Shown: positions 18,541 through 26,058 of the stretch, piece by piece | How positions within the stretch are numbered: the first letter of the stretch is position 1 | Layout of the letters: every line of letters starts with the position of its first letter | Assembly: GCF_013304735.1 (NCBI RefSeq) | Contig: NZ_JAAITI010000010.1 | Location: forward strand, 45,800-109,799 | Reading direction: 5' to 3' | DNA: 64,000 bases | DNA from: Blautia luti | GTDB lineage: Bacteria > Bacillota > Clostridia > Lachnospirales > Lachnospiraceae | Notes under the pieces: model-generated | What the model was told of the DNA's origin: nothing | Databases searched by the model: none | What the model saw: the letters and a program-made list of their open reading frames with translations, nothing else | Made by a program: the position numbers and the translations under genes

Positions 18541-19833
18541 TCATCCAACCCGAAGTCTGAATTTCTGAATTTCCTTCTCACTGGAAACTCTCTCAATTTC
18601 AGCACCAAGGCTTCTCAATTTTTCTTCAAAATTCTCATATCCACGCTGAATATAAACAATGTCATCGACAACCGTAACACCCTCAGCAGCCAGTCCTGCA
18701 ATAACAAGCGCTGCACCTGCACGAAGATCCGGAGCACTGACACGTGCACCTGTAAGCTTCTTCACGCCATCAATAATTGCGGAGTTCCCCTCCACCTTGA
18801 TGTTCGCTCCCATTCTGGAAAGCTCATCTGCATACTTGAAACGGTTCTCAAAAATACTCTCAGTAACAATGCTTGTACCCTCAGCCAATGCCAGTGTAAC
18901 TGCAATCTGTGGCTGCATATCTGTCGGATAACCAGGATAAGGCAGAGTCTTCACATGAGTACGATGAAGTTTATGCGGCGCACGAACACGAACCGCATCA
19001 TCAAACTCCTCAACCTCACATCCAATCTCCTCAAGCTTGGCAGTTGTAGCTTCCAGATGCTTCGGAATAACATTCCGTACAGTAACATCTCCGCCGGTAG
19101 CTGCTGCTGCAAACATAAAAGTACCTGCTTCGATCTGATCCGGAATAATAGAATACTCTGTACGGTGAAGTTTTTCAACACCACGGATACGGATTACATC
19201 TGTACCGGCACCCTTAATATTGGCTCCCATACTGTTCAGGAAATTGGCCACATCAACAACATGCGGCTCCCTTGCAGCATTTTCAATAATGGTACGGCCA
19301 GCTGCCATAGAAGCTGCCATCATAATGTTAATTGTTGCACCAACAGAAACCACATCAAGGAAAATGTGGCTGCCATGAAGATTCTCAGCCTTGGCAACAA
19401 TTGCGCCATGACGGATATCAACCTCCGCACCAAGAGCACGGAATCCCTTCAGATGCTGGTCAATCGGTCTGCTGCCGATATTACATCCACCTGGAAGCGG
19501 AACCTCCGCATGCTTGTACTTACCAAGTAACGCACCAAGAAGATAATAAGAAGCACGAATCTTCTTAATAAATTCGTAGTCAACACTGAGATTGCCGATG
19601 GTAGAACCGTTGATCTTTACAGTAGATTTATCGACACGCTCAACCTGAGCACCAATCTCTGCAATAGCCTCAAGCAGAACATTGATGTCCCTTACATCTG
19701 GCAGATTCTCGATTAATATAGTTTCATCAGTCATAATGGCTGCTGATAATATTGCAAGAGCAGCATTCTTCGCGCCTGCAATATCCACTTCTCCAACCAG
19801 AGGATTGCCGCCTTTAATCACATACTGTTCCAT
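18541..19833 (-). CDS. murA: UDP-N-acetylglucosamine 1-carboxyvinyltransferase
   Basis: 430 residues. Starts MEQYVIKGGNPLVGEVDIAGAKN, with the catalytic Lys/Asn region (GAKNAALAI). The active-site cysteine lies in PGGCNIGSRPIDQHLKG at about residue 116, the residue that binds PEP and is hit by fosfomycin, so a sensitive-type enzyme is expected. The family's repeated six inside-out folds are of normal length. It makes the first committed peptidoglycan precursor in the cytosol. Clostridia often hold two murA copies; which paralogue this is cannot be decided here. RBS AGAGGTG upstream; the following terminator makes it the last gene of its unit. Confidence 0.97.
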   Translation of the reverse strand: MEQYVIKGGNPLVGEVDIAGAKNAALAILSAAIMTDETILIENLPDVRDINVLLEAIAEIGAQVERVDKSTVKINGSTIGNLSVDYEFIKKIRASYYLLGALLGKYKHAEVPLPGGCNIGSRPIDQHLKGFRALGAEVDIRHGAIVAKAENLHGSHIFLDVVSVGATINIMMAASMAAGRTIIENAAREPHVVDVANFLNSMGANIKGAGTDVIRIRGVEKLHRTEYSIIPDQIEAGTFMFAAAATGGDVTVRNVIPKHLEATTAKLEEIGCEVEEFDDAVRVRAPHKLHRTHVKTLPYPGYPTDMQPQIAVTLALAEGTSIVTESIFENRFKYADELSRMGANIKVEGNSAIIDGVKKLTGARVSAPDLRAGAALVIAGLAAEGVTVVDDIVYIQRGYENFEEKLRSLGAEIERVSSEKEIQKFRLRVG

Positions 19834-19962
19834 AACACACCTCTATTATTTTACTCCTCTATGAGCAAGAAACTTTCTCTGAATTTACGACGGAAACATA
19901 CGTTCCGCAACACCGTTTTTTAGGTCAGTTGTATATTATAACACATATTTCGGATTTGTAAA

Positions 19963-20469
19963 CTATTTCTCTCCCCGTTTCAGTGCATCCAGCACGATCT
20001 GAAGGCTTCCCTCCAGATCTTTATCTTCCTCGTCTACAACAATATCCGCATATTTCTCATACAATACAGTACGTTCCTCATAAAGACTCTCCAGTGTCTG
20101 GCCCTCTTTCAGAACAACTCCACGGTCTTTCAGATTGCCAAGACGTTTGGACAGCAGCTTCAGAGAAATCTTCAGATATACCACAACTCCTTCTGATTTC
20201 AGATGCTGCATTGCCTCATCACAATACACGACACTGCCACCTGTGGCAATGACCGTATTCTCAACCTGGATAGACGCATTCACACGATTCTCCACCGCCT
20301 TGAACCCGTCAATTCCATCCTGCTCAATAATCTCACTTAAAGTTCTCTTTTCTTCCTTCTGGATCAGCAGGTCTGAGTCAATAAACTGGTAACCAAGCAC
20401 TTTCGCAAGTACAACACCGATGCTGCTTTTTCCCGCACCAGGCATCCCTATCAGTGTAATATTATTCAT
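19963..20469 (-). CDS. aroK: Shikimate kinase-like P-loop kinase
   Basis: 168 residues from the ATG preceded by AAAGGACAC; the start 15 codons upstream is rejected. Walker A GMPGAGKSSIG, substrate-binding DSDLLIQ, the GFKAVENRV segment in place of the usual FRxxE, and ATGGSVVY (GG motif) match shikimate kinases. It would phosphorylate shikimate in aromatic amino-acid synthesis. No other aromatic-pathway gene is nearby and the FRxxE segment is altered, so a related kinase with another substrate is possible. Confidence 0.8.
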   Translation of the reverse strand: MNNITLIGMPGAGKSSIGVVLAKVLGYQFIDSDLLIQKEEKRTLSEIIEQDGIDGFKAVENRVNASIQVENTVIATGGSVVYCDEAMQHLKSEGVVVYLKISLKLLSKRLGNLKDRGVVLKEGQTLESLYEERTVLYEKYADIVVDEEDKDLEGSLQIVLDALKRGEK

Positions 20470-20536
20470 ACTGTGTCCTTTCATTTTAACATAGCTGTAA
20501 CAAAATCTCAACAATCGTTCCTGTGCCGTATTATTC

Positions 20537-21118
20537 TCAGCGTTTCTTCTTACCGTTTTTCTTCTTCACGCTGTAGCCAAAAGTTCCCACCTTCCGGCCA
20601 CCAGCCAGATATTCCCCATGGGAATAAACCAGAAGTCCTGCATCATTGAGATGGAACTTGTTGTTTTTGTCCATATATGCTTCATCCGCATGGACCGCAA
20701 GTACATCTGCAAGAAACATATCATGCGATCCCAGTTCCTTCACCTCACGTACTCTGCACTCGATAGAAACCGGCGCTTCCCCGATCATCGGAGCAGAAAC
20801 ATACTGCGCTTTCTCTTTCGTAAGATTCAGTTTTTCGAATTTGTCAACATCCCGGCCGGAACGGACTCCGCAGAAATCCGTCGCAAAAGCCAGTTTTTCT
20901 GTTGTAAGGTTAATAACAAACTCTCCCGTTTTTTTCAGCATTCCATAAGAATAACGGGATGGTCGGACTGAAATATAAGCCATCGCCGGATTCGTACAGA
21001 CCGTTCCTGTCCACGCAACGGTAATAATATTGTCGTTGCCCTCTCCGTCCGTGACACTGACCATCACTGCCGGCAGCGGATAGATCATATTTCCCGGTTT
21101 CCAAATCTGTTTTGCCAT
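20537..21118 (-). CDS. Flavin reductase-like FMN-binding protein
   Basis: 193 residues. WKPGNMIYPLPAVMVSVTD opens the split-barrel fold; AYISVRPSRYSYGMLKKTGEFVINL is the flavin-binding strand-loop typical of flavin reductase-like domain proteins, followed by FCGVRSGRDVDKF and the ECRVREVKELGSHDMFLADV strand. Such proteins reduce or bind FMN; the partner is unknown. It sits 13 bp from the pyrophosphatase gene on the same strand, so they are probably cotranscribed. Confidence 0.88.
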   Translation of the reverse strand: MAKQIWKPGNMIYPLPAVMVSVTDGEGNDNIITVAWTGTVCTNPAMAYISVRPSRYSYGMLKKTGEFVINLTTEKLAFATDFCGVRSGRDVDKFEKLNLTKEKAQYVSAPMIGEAPVSIECRVREVKELGSHDMFLADVLAVHADEAYMDKNNKFHLNDAGLLVYSHGEYLAGGRKVGTFGYSVKKKNGKKKR

Positions 21119-21131
21119 TGATCCGGCCTCC

Positions 21132-22802
21132 TTATGCGTAATCGCTGTTCATCAGCTGAGCAGCCTCCATCATCGCCGGAATCAGCTGTTTCTTTCTGGA
21201 AACCACACCTGGCAGACAGAACGCATCTCCGTCCGGCTTCTTCTCAAAAGCGATCTCAGCCATCTGCTGGCTGCCCTCACCATAAAACAGAAGCTCTGTA
21301 GATTCCTCCAGAATATTCGTCAGCATAAAGTAAACTCTCGTGATATCGTGACGTCCACACTCGCTGACCATAAACGGCATCAGCTTCTCCTTGATCTCTT
21401 TCAGCTCTTCGCTGTCCATGGAACTGATCTGGCCCACACCAAAGGAAACATTGCCCTCGCCGATAAACTTCTTGTAATCCTGGTAAAAAATCTCCTCCGG
21501 GGATTTATCTTTCAGATTACTTCCCGCTGAGAACATCTCTCTGGCAAAATCCTCTATCTTAATTCCCGCGATCAGGGCAAGGGCGCTGGCAGCGATCTTA
21601 TCCGTCTGTGTACAGGTCGGTGAACGGAACATCAGCGTATCTGAAATAATGGCCGCACAGAGAAGTCCCGCAATTTTTTCCGGAATCTCCAGACGCTGCT
21701 CTCCGTAAATCTCATAAAGGATTGTACCCGTACATCCCACAGGCTCATTACGGAACGCTACCGGTGTCATGGTCTGCAATGTTCCAAGCTTATGATGGTC
21801 AATAATCTCAAGAATCTCCGCCTTCTCAATATTATCAACAGCCTGATCCACCTCATTGTGATCTACAAGAACAACTTTTTTCTTGTGCATGTCCAGGAAA
21901 TTACGCCTGGAAATCGTTCCGATACACTTTCCATGAGGATTGATAACCGGGAACGCTCTGTGGCGGTTTTTGACCATAACATCCTGGATATCATCTGTAA
22001 AATCCTCGGTATTAAACGTAACCATGTTATCCCGTTTCATAACATAGCTGACCGGAATACTCTGATTGATCAGACGGGCGATGTTAAAGGTATCATAAGG
22101 TGACCGGATGATCACGATATTTTTTTCGTGGGCCAGCTTCACAACCTTCTCGGAAACCACAATGTTCAGCCCTACAATAATACAGCTTACATTCTGGCTG
22201 ATGGCCTGAAGATGATCCTCCTCACGGTCTCCCATGATGATCATATCATTCTCCTCAATAAATTCCTCCATCATCTTCGGATTGGCTGTTCCAACCAGAA
22301 CACGTCCCTTGACAAAATATCCGTGGCCATTTCCTTCCACCACTTCTCCGCCAACCGTCTCCGCAATCCTCTGATACTGTGTCCGCGCATTGGAAAGCAG
22401 ATAACTGTCTGTGGTATCCATATAAGTCTTGGCAATATCTCCGATGGTCACAAGACCTTCCAGGCATCCCTCCTTATCACGGATCGGAAGGGATACGATT
22501 CCGTTCTCCTGCATCAGATCCCAGGTATTTTTCAGTGACATGTTTTTGTCTGCCTGGGGACTGAGACGGATATCCATATCCTTGACCTGTGTTCCGATAT
22601 TTCCCAGATAAGCCGGCGGCTGTACACCAAAACGGTTCAGCACATATCTGGTCTCCTCATTGATCTGACCAGCTCTCTTCGGAATATATCTCTTACTCTG
22701 TGTAGTCCTGTTTTTAATATCCGCATAAGCGATCGCCGAACAGATGGAATCCGTATCCGGATTCTTATGTCCGATTACAAATATTCTCTCCTGTTTCTTC
22801 AT
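21132..22802 (-). CDS. Putative manganese-dependent inorganic pyrophosphatase with CBS and DRTGG domains
   Basis: 556 residues. N-terminal DHH half starts FVIGHKNPDTDSICSAIAYA; the second DHH motif appears as VDHNEVDQAV and EIIDHHKLG after the insert. Between them lie two CBS segments (ENGIVSLPIRDKEGCLEGLV; VKNRHRAFPVINPHGK) surrounding a DRTGG region. The C-terminal DHHA2 part ends with SRKKQLIPAM. Family II pyrophosphatases hydrolyse PPi to phosphate; the CBS insert is regulated by adenine nucleotides (AMP/ADP inhibit, ATP or diadenosine polyphosphates activate in characterised enzymes). Cytosolic. Confidence 0.93.
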   Translation of the reverse strand: MKKQERIFVIGHKNPDTDSICSAIAYADIKNRTTQSKRYIPKRAGQINEETRYVLNRFGVQPPAYLGNIGTQVKDMDIRLSPQADKNMSLKNTWDLMQENGIVSLPIRDKEGCLEGLVTIGDIAKTYMDTTDSYLLSNARTQYQRIAETVGGEVVEGNGHGYFVKGRVLVGTANPKMMEEFIEENDMIIMGDREEDHLQAISQNVSCIIVGLNIVVSEKVVKLAHEKNIVIIRSPYDTFNIARLINQSIPVSYVMKRDNMVTFNTEDFTDDIQDVMVKNRHRAFPVINPHGKCIGTISRRNFLDMHKKKVVLVDHNEVDQAVDNIEKAEILEIIDHHKLGTLQTMTPVAFRNEPVGCTGTILYEIYGEQRLEIPEKIAGLLCAAIISDTLMFRSPTCTQTDKIAASALALIAGIKIEDFAREMFSAGSNLKDKSPEEIFYQDYKKFIGEGNVSFGVGQISSMDSEELKEIKEKLMPFMVSECGRHDITRVYFMLTNILEESTELLFYGEGSQQMAEIAFEKKPDGDAFCLPGVVSRKKQLIPAMMEAAQLMNSDYA

Positions 22803-22837
22803 TCACATCCATCCTTTTTCATCCAAAAATATAACAA

Positions 22838-23743
22838 TTAATCAAGTTTGATGTTCGCAAAAAGTGAACCAAGAGATGTGGTTGCCTCTTCTCCTGACTC
22901 CGGCAGTTCAAAAGTCTCTTCCTCAACTTCCTTCGCCATCAGATCCGATGCCTCTTTGATACTCAGGCTCAGCTTGCCATCCTTGATCGCAATTACTTTC
23001 ACCTTAACCTTGTCTCCCACACTTATCGCCTCTGATGGCTTCTTAATTCTTTTTTCGCAGATCTGGGAAATATGAACCAGACCGGAAATTCCGTTTCCAA
23101 GATCAACAAACGCACCATAAGGCTGCAGGCTCTCAACGGTTCCCTCTGTCACGAAACCAACCTCAATATTGGAAATCTTGTTTCTGCGCTCCTTCTCTGC
23201 TTTCTCACGGAGAAGTTCCTTTGCAGAAAGTACCAGTCTCTTTTTCTCTTTATCTACATCAATTACCTGAACCTGAAGCGGCTTGTTCAGGTACTCTTCT
23301 GTATCCTCTACATAATTCAGCGCAAGTTTGGATGCCGGGATAAAACCTCGAACACCTTCCACATAAGCAATGGCTCCGCCGTTTACGATTCCCTTTACAA
23401 CAACATCCAGTGCTTCCCCGGATTCCTGAAGCTCCTTCAGTTTATCCCATGCAAGTACATCTGCTGCCTCTGCTCTGGAAAGAAGAATATTTCCCTGTCC
23501 GTCATCTTTCCTAAGAACGGTTGCCTGGATCTCTTCTCCCGGCTGAACTGCCTCTTTAATATTAAATCCCGGCTCTCTGGAAAATTCCTCTGCCGGAATA
23601 AATCCCTCAGCATAATATTTAAGATCAAGAACAACTCCTGTCTCATCCACACTGACCACTGTCCCGGCGATGATATCACCTTCCTCAATTTTCTTAAAAG
23701 AAGCCTCCAGCTCCTGCTCAAAATCTTTCATAGACTCCGCCAT
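22838..23743 (-). CDS. S1 RNA-binding domain protein (RpsA-like)
   Basis: 301 residues from the ATG with GGAGGTCAGGAA upstream. Three S1 motifs in tandem: GDIIAGTVVSVDETGVVLDL, the middle LDVVVKGIVNGGAIAYVEGVRGFIP, and the best conserved FVTEGTVESLQPYGAFVDLG followed by GISGLVHISQIC. The C-terminus is acidic. Shorter than Gram-negative S1 (six repeats) but typical for Firmicutes YpfD/RpsA homologues. It probably binds mRNA and may help the 30S subunit; whether it is a stable ribosomal protein in this group is not known. Related to IspH-S1 fusions of Clostridia, but no IspH part is present here. Confidence 0.92.
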   Translation of the reverse strand: MAESMKDFEQELEASFKKIEEGDIIAGTVVSVDETGVVLDLKYYAEGFIPAEEFSREPGFNIKEAVQPGEEIQATVLRKDDGQGNILLSRAEAADVLAWDKLKELQESGEALDVVVKGIVNGGAIAYVEGVRGFIPASKLALNYVEDTEEYLNKPLQVQVIDVDKEKKRLVLSAKELLREKAEKERRNKISNIEVGFVTEGTVESLQPYGAFVDLGNGISGLVHISQICEKRIKKPSEAISVGDKVKVKVIAIKDGKLSLSIKEASDLMAKEVEEETFELPESGEEATTSLGSLFANIKLD

Positions 23744-23897
23744 TTCCTGACCTCCGTTCACGCTTCATCTTTTCATCATTTACTTCCGGCCTTTTTCTTA
23801 TTCTTTCTGCCGGATTTTCATTTTAATCTTAATTATTATAGCATGGGCAAACCACCGACGCTATTATTTTTTTGAATGCAAAATAGTCTCTTTATAC

Positions 23898-23924
23898 AAA
23901 AAAACCTCCGCACATTGGCAGAGG
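23898..23924 (-). terminator. Intrinsic terminator on the minus strand
   Basis: Stem of seven pairs (one G-U), 6-nt loop, then TTTTTTT. It may end the predicted antisense RNA, and would also stop read-through from the DUF1002-like gene toward the S1 gene. Confidence 0.8.
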
Positions 23925-23955
23925 CTACATTTCCTGATATTTTTCCCCATAAAAC

Positions 23956-23986
23956 GAGGAGTGCCCCGGTAGTGGCTTACCGGGGC
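23956..23986 (+). promoter_or_regulatory. Shine-Dalgarno followed by a hairpin that bridges to the start codon
   Basis: GAGGAG at 23956-23961 is 32 nt from the ATG at 23994, too far for initiation, but a perfect 9-bp hairpin GCCCCGGTA/TACCGGGGC (23963-23971, 23978-23986) lies between. When folded it shortens the effective distance to about 8 nt. This would make translation depend on RNA structure. Confidence 0.45.
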
Positions 23987-23993
23987 GATTATT

Positions 23994-24113
23994 ATGAAAA
24001 AAATTGTATGTGTAATGATACTGATACACACCATTACAGCGTCTTTCGTAGTGTTCTTTCGAACTGTTATTATAGTATCAGATAAATATGAACAAATTAT
24101 GAACAGCTCGTGA
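23994..24113 (+). CDS. Small hydrophobic peptide, candidate type I toxin
   Basis: 39 residues. It begins MKKIVCVMILIHTITASFVV, continues with one hydrophobic segment of about 25 residues (FFRTVIIVSD) and ends in a charged tail (KYEQIMNSS). A single-membrane-helix peptide with a basic start and polar tail resembles type I toxins of the Fst, TxpA or BsrG kind in layout, though I recognise no specific family. It is plus-strand, isolated among minus-strand genes, with a structured leader and a predicted overlapping antisense RNA. Function as a toxin is inference. Confidence 0.4.
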   Translation: MKKIVCVMILIHTITASFVVFFRTVIIVSDKYEQIMNSS

Positions 24114-24278
24114 ACTTTTAGCGTATTTGCACAATTTCTTTTCTGTTTTTCCTCTTTTTTTATAAAAACGCCACATTTGCTTTATTGACAAGCGTTCTAA
24201 ATATTGTACATTTTGTACATTTCCAGTAAACTTAAGAATAATAATCCCAATAAAAGTGCCATTCTGAACACCTTCCTC

Positions 24279-24746
24279 CTACTGACGGGAAAGCATACCC
24301 TTAATAAACTCGATCGCTTTCTCAAAAATATTCTTTACATCAGACTTTGTAACACCCATATCTTTCAGAGTACTGTATGCATCGCTTACATAACCTTTAA
24401 TCTGGTCATCACTGATGTCGATTCCTCTGAATTTGCTGATAATATTCACGAGAGAATTCTTATCATCCTCAGAAAGTGTCACACCATAATGATCTGCTGC
24501 CTCATCAATTCCCTGTGAAATCTCATCATCAGAAATCTGATTGGAATCAAAAAGCCCTTTTACATAAACAATAATATCTCCAACTTTATCCGGGTCAGAC
24601 GCAAGAGATTCGATCTCGTTATCCTTAAGAATCTCCTCTGCCTGGCTCATAACAGAGCTGGAATCAGACGCCATGACCATCATTGGTGAAGTACATGAGA
24701 TAACGCCTGCAACAACCAGTGCTGTGATCCTGTTCATTTTTTTCAT
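24279..24746 (-). CDS. Secreted DUF1002-like protein
   Basis: 155 residues from the ATG preceded by GGAGGATGAATATT. Signal peptide MKKMNRITALVVAGVISCTS ends near MVMA-SDSS. The mature part is acidic and helical, with VGDIIVYVKGLFDSNQIS and YGVTLSEDDKNSLVNIISKF, the pattern of DUF1002 proteins (YpuA-like), whose function is unknown. No lipobox: the Cys lies inside the signal helix with no following Gly/Ala/Ser at +1 in lipobox context. Single gene between a terminator and a 400-bp upstream region. Confidence 0.65.
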   Translation of the reverse strand: MKKMNRITALVVAGVISCTSPMMVMASDSSSVMSQAEEILKDNEIESLASDPDKVGDIIVYVKGLFDSNQISDDEISQGIDEAADHYGVTLSEDDKNSLVNIISKFRGIDISDDQIKGYVSDAYSTLKDMGVTKSDVKNIFEKAIEFIKGMLSRQ

Positions 24747-25099
24747 AATATTCATCCTCCAGAAGGGCACTGCCCTCTATCCATAATCTGTAACTGTTTC
24801 CAGTTCCATAATTTTCAGTTCCTTTTTGACGCCACTCAGTATAACACAATACCCCACCCTTCTGTAAACTGGAATTTTCCTGTTTTTCGCCCTGTCAGGT
24901 CTGACTTTATGTATAAGTTCAAAAATATATTCACAATATTTTCATATTTTCAACAAACTTTCCTAACATCTCCTTTATAGAATAAATATTGTAAATTTTT
25001 CATTACTTACTTATGTCTGACACCTCAGACATAACCTCCTTTCTATGACAAGTTATATATGTCCGGATTGGATATCTCTCCAATTATCCCGTCCGGAAA
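24747..25099 (-). promoter_or_regulatory. Upstream region of the DUF1002-like gene
   Basis: About 350 bp, AT-rich, no gene seen on either strand. It contains the 24-bp palindrome described separately and presumably the promoter of the minus-strand gene, which cannot be placed with confidence. Confidence 0.4.
25013..25036. promoter_or_regulatory. Palindromic operator-like site
   Basis: Perfect 10-bp arms TTATGTCTGA / TCAGACATAA around CACC. Not followed by a T-run on either strand, so more like a protein-binding site than a terminator. Binder unknown. Confidence 0.5.
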
Positions 25100-25140
25100 C
25101 GCAAAAAGAACCCGGAACAGCTGCCCGGGTTCTTTTTGCG
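25100..25140 (-). terminator. Bidirectional-type terminator of rsmA
   Basis: Perfect 16-bp inverted repeat whose arms include AAAAAGAACCCGG and CCGGGTTCTTTTT around a 9-nt loop, starting 8 bp after the rsmA stop; U-runs on both strands. Confidence 0.93.
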
Positions 25141-25147
25141 TAATGTT

Positions 25148-26029
25148 TTATTTATTATTTTTTTCTTCGTAGATACAGTTGGCAAGCATGGCGAACTGCT
25201 CCAGTGTCAGCGCTTCGCCTCGAATATTCAGTGGAAGCCCACACTTCTCAAATATCTTCTCAATCTCTTCTTTTCCAAGGGAAAAATCTCCGGAGTTTTT
25301 GATTCCGTTTACAAGAGTCTTTCTTCTCTGGTTAAATGACGCACGGATCAGTCTGAACATGAGGCGTTCATCGTGAACCTCAACCGGCGGTTTCTCATAA
25401 CGTGTCAGCTTGATCACCGCACTTCCGACCTTGGGCCGTGGCATGAAACAGTTTGGTGGTACATTTGCAACGATCTCCGGCTTCGCGTAATACTGAACAG
25501 CCAGAGAAAGCGCACCGTAATCCTTGGTTCCAGGTCCTACCTGCATACGGTCTGCAACCTCTTTCTGCACCATAACCGTGATAGAATCCACAGGAACATT
25601 CTTCTCAAAAAGTCCCATGATGATCGGTGTCGTAATATAATACGGCAGGTTTGCGACTACCTTTACAGGTTTTCCGCCATTTTTTTCATCGGCAATCTTT
25701 TTGATATCTGTTTTCAGGATATCGTTGTTGATCACCGTTACATTGTCCCATTCTTTCAGAGTATCCTTAAGAATCGGGATCAGAGAACTGTCGATCTCCA
25801 CAGCAGCCACTTCTCTGGCCGCTTCCGCAAGATACTGTGTCATGGTTCCGATTCCGGGACCGATCTCCAGTATGAAATCATCCTTCGTTATTCCGGAAGA
25901 ATCAATGATCTTTTCCAGAACATGTTCATCGATCAGAAAATTCTGACCAAACCTTTTCTGGAAAACAAAATGATACTTTTGAAGGACTTCAATGGTATAT
26001 TTCGGGTTACCAAGATAAGGTCTGGCCAT
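25148..26029 (-). CDS. rsmA: 16S rRNA (adenine1518/1519-N6)-dimethyltransferase
   Basis: 293 residues. RFGQNFLIDEHVLEKII at the N-terminus, SAM motif ILEIGPGIGTMTQYL, acidic VAAVEIDSSLI, catalytic VVANLPYYITTPIIMGL (NLPY), and CFMPRPKVGSAVIKL in the C-terminal half are all KsgA/RsmA signatures. It dimethylates two adjacent adenines in the 3' hairpin of 16S rRNA; loss gives kasugamycin resistance. It ends in a strong terminator and follows the large ATPase-domain gene by 29 bp, probably as the last gene of the recF-region transcript. Confidence 0.97.
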   Translation of the reverse strand: MARPYLGNPKYTIEVLQKYHFVFQKRFGQNFLIDEHVLEKIIDSSGITKDDFILEIGPGIGTMTQYLAEAAREVAAVEIDSSLIPILKDTLKEWDNVTVINNDILKTDIKKIADEKNGGKPVKVVANLPYYITTPIIMGLFEKNVPVDSITVMVQKEVADRMQVGPGTKDYGALSLAVQYYAKPEIVANVPPNCFMPRPKVGSAVIKLTRYEKPPVEVHDERLMFRLIRASFNQRRKTLVNGIKNSGDFSLGKEEIEKIFEKCGLPLNIRGEALTLEQFAMLANCIYEEKNNK

Positions 26030-26058
26030 ATTTTTTACCTCTGCTTTTCTGTTTATTT

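Larger units (their letters stand above)
23898..24062 (-). ncRNA. Predicted antisense RNA of a type I toxin-antitoxin unit
   Basis: On the minus strand TATAAT (24074-24069), with a TTGTTC 15 bp upstream, predicts a start near 24062. A good intrinsic terminator (CCTCTGC-loop-GCGGAGG then seven T) lies at 23924-23898. The predicted RNA of about 165 nt would be fully complementary to the leader and first half of the small plus-strand ORF at 23994-24113. Based only on promoter and terminator reading. Confidence 0.45.
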
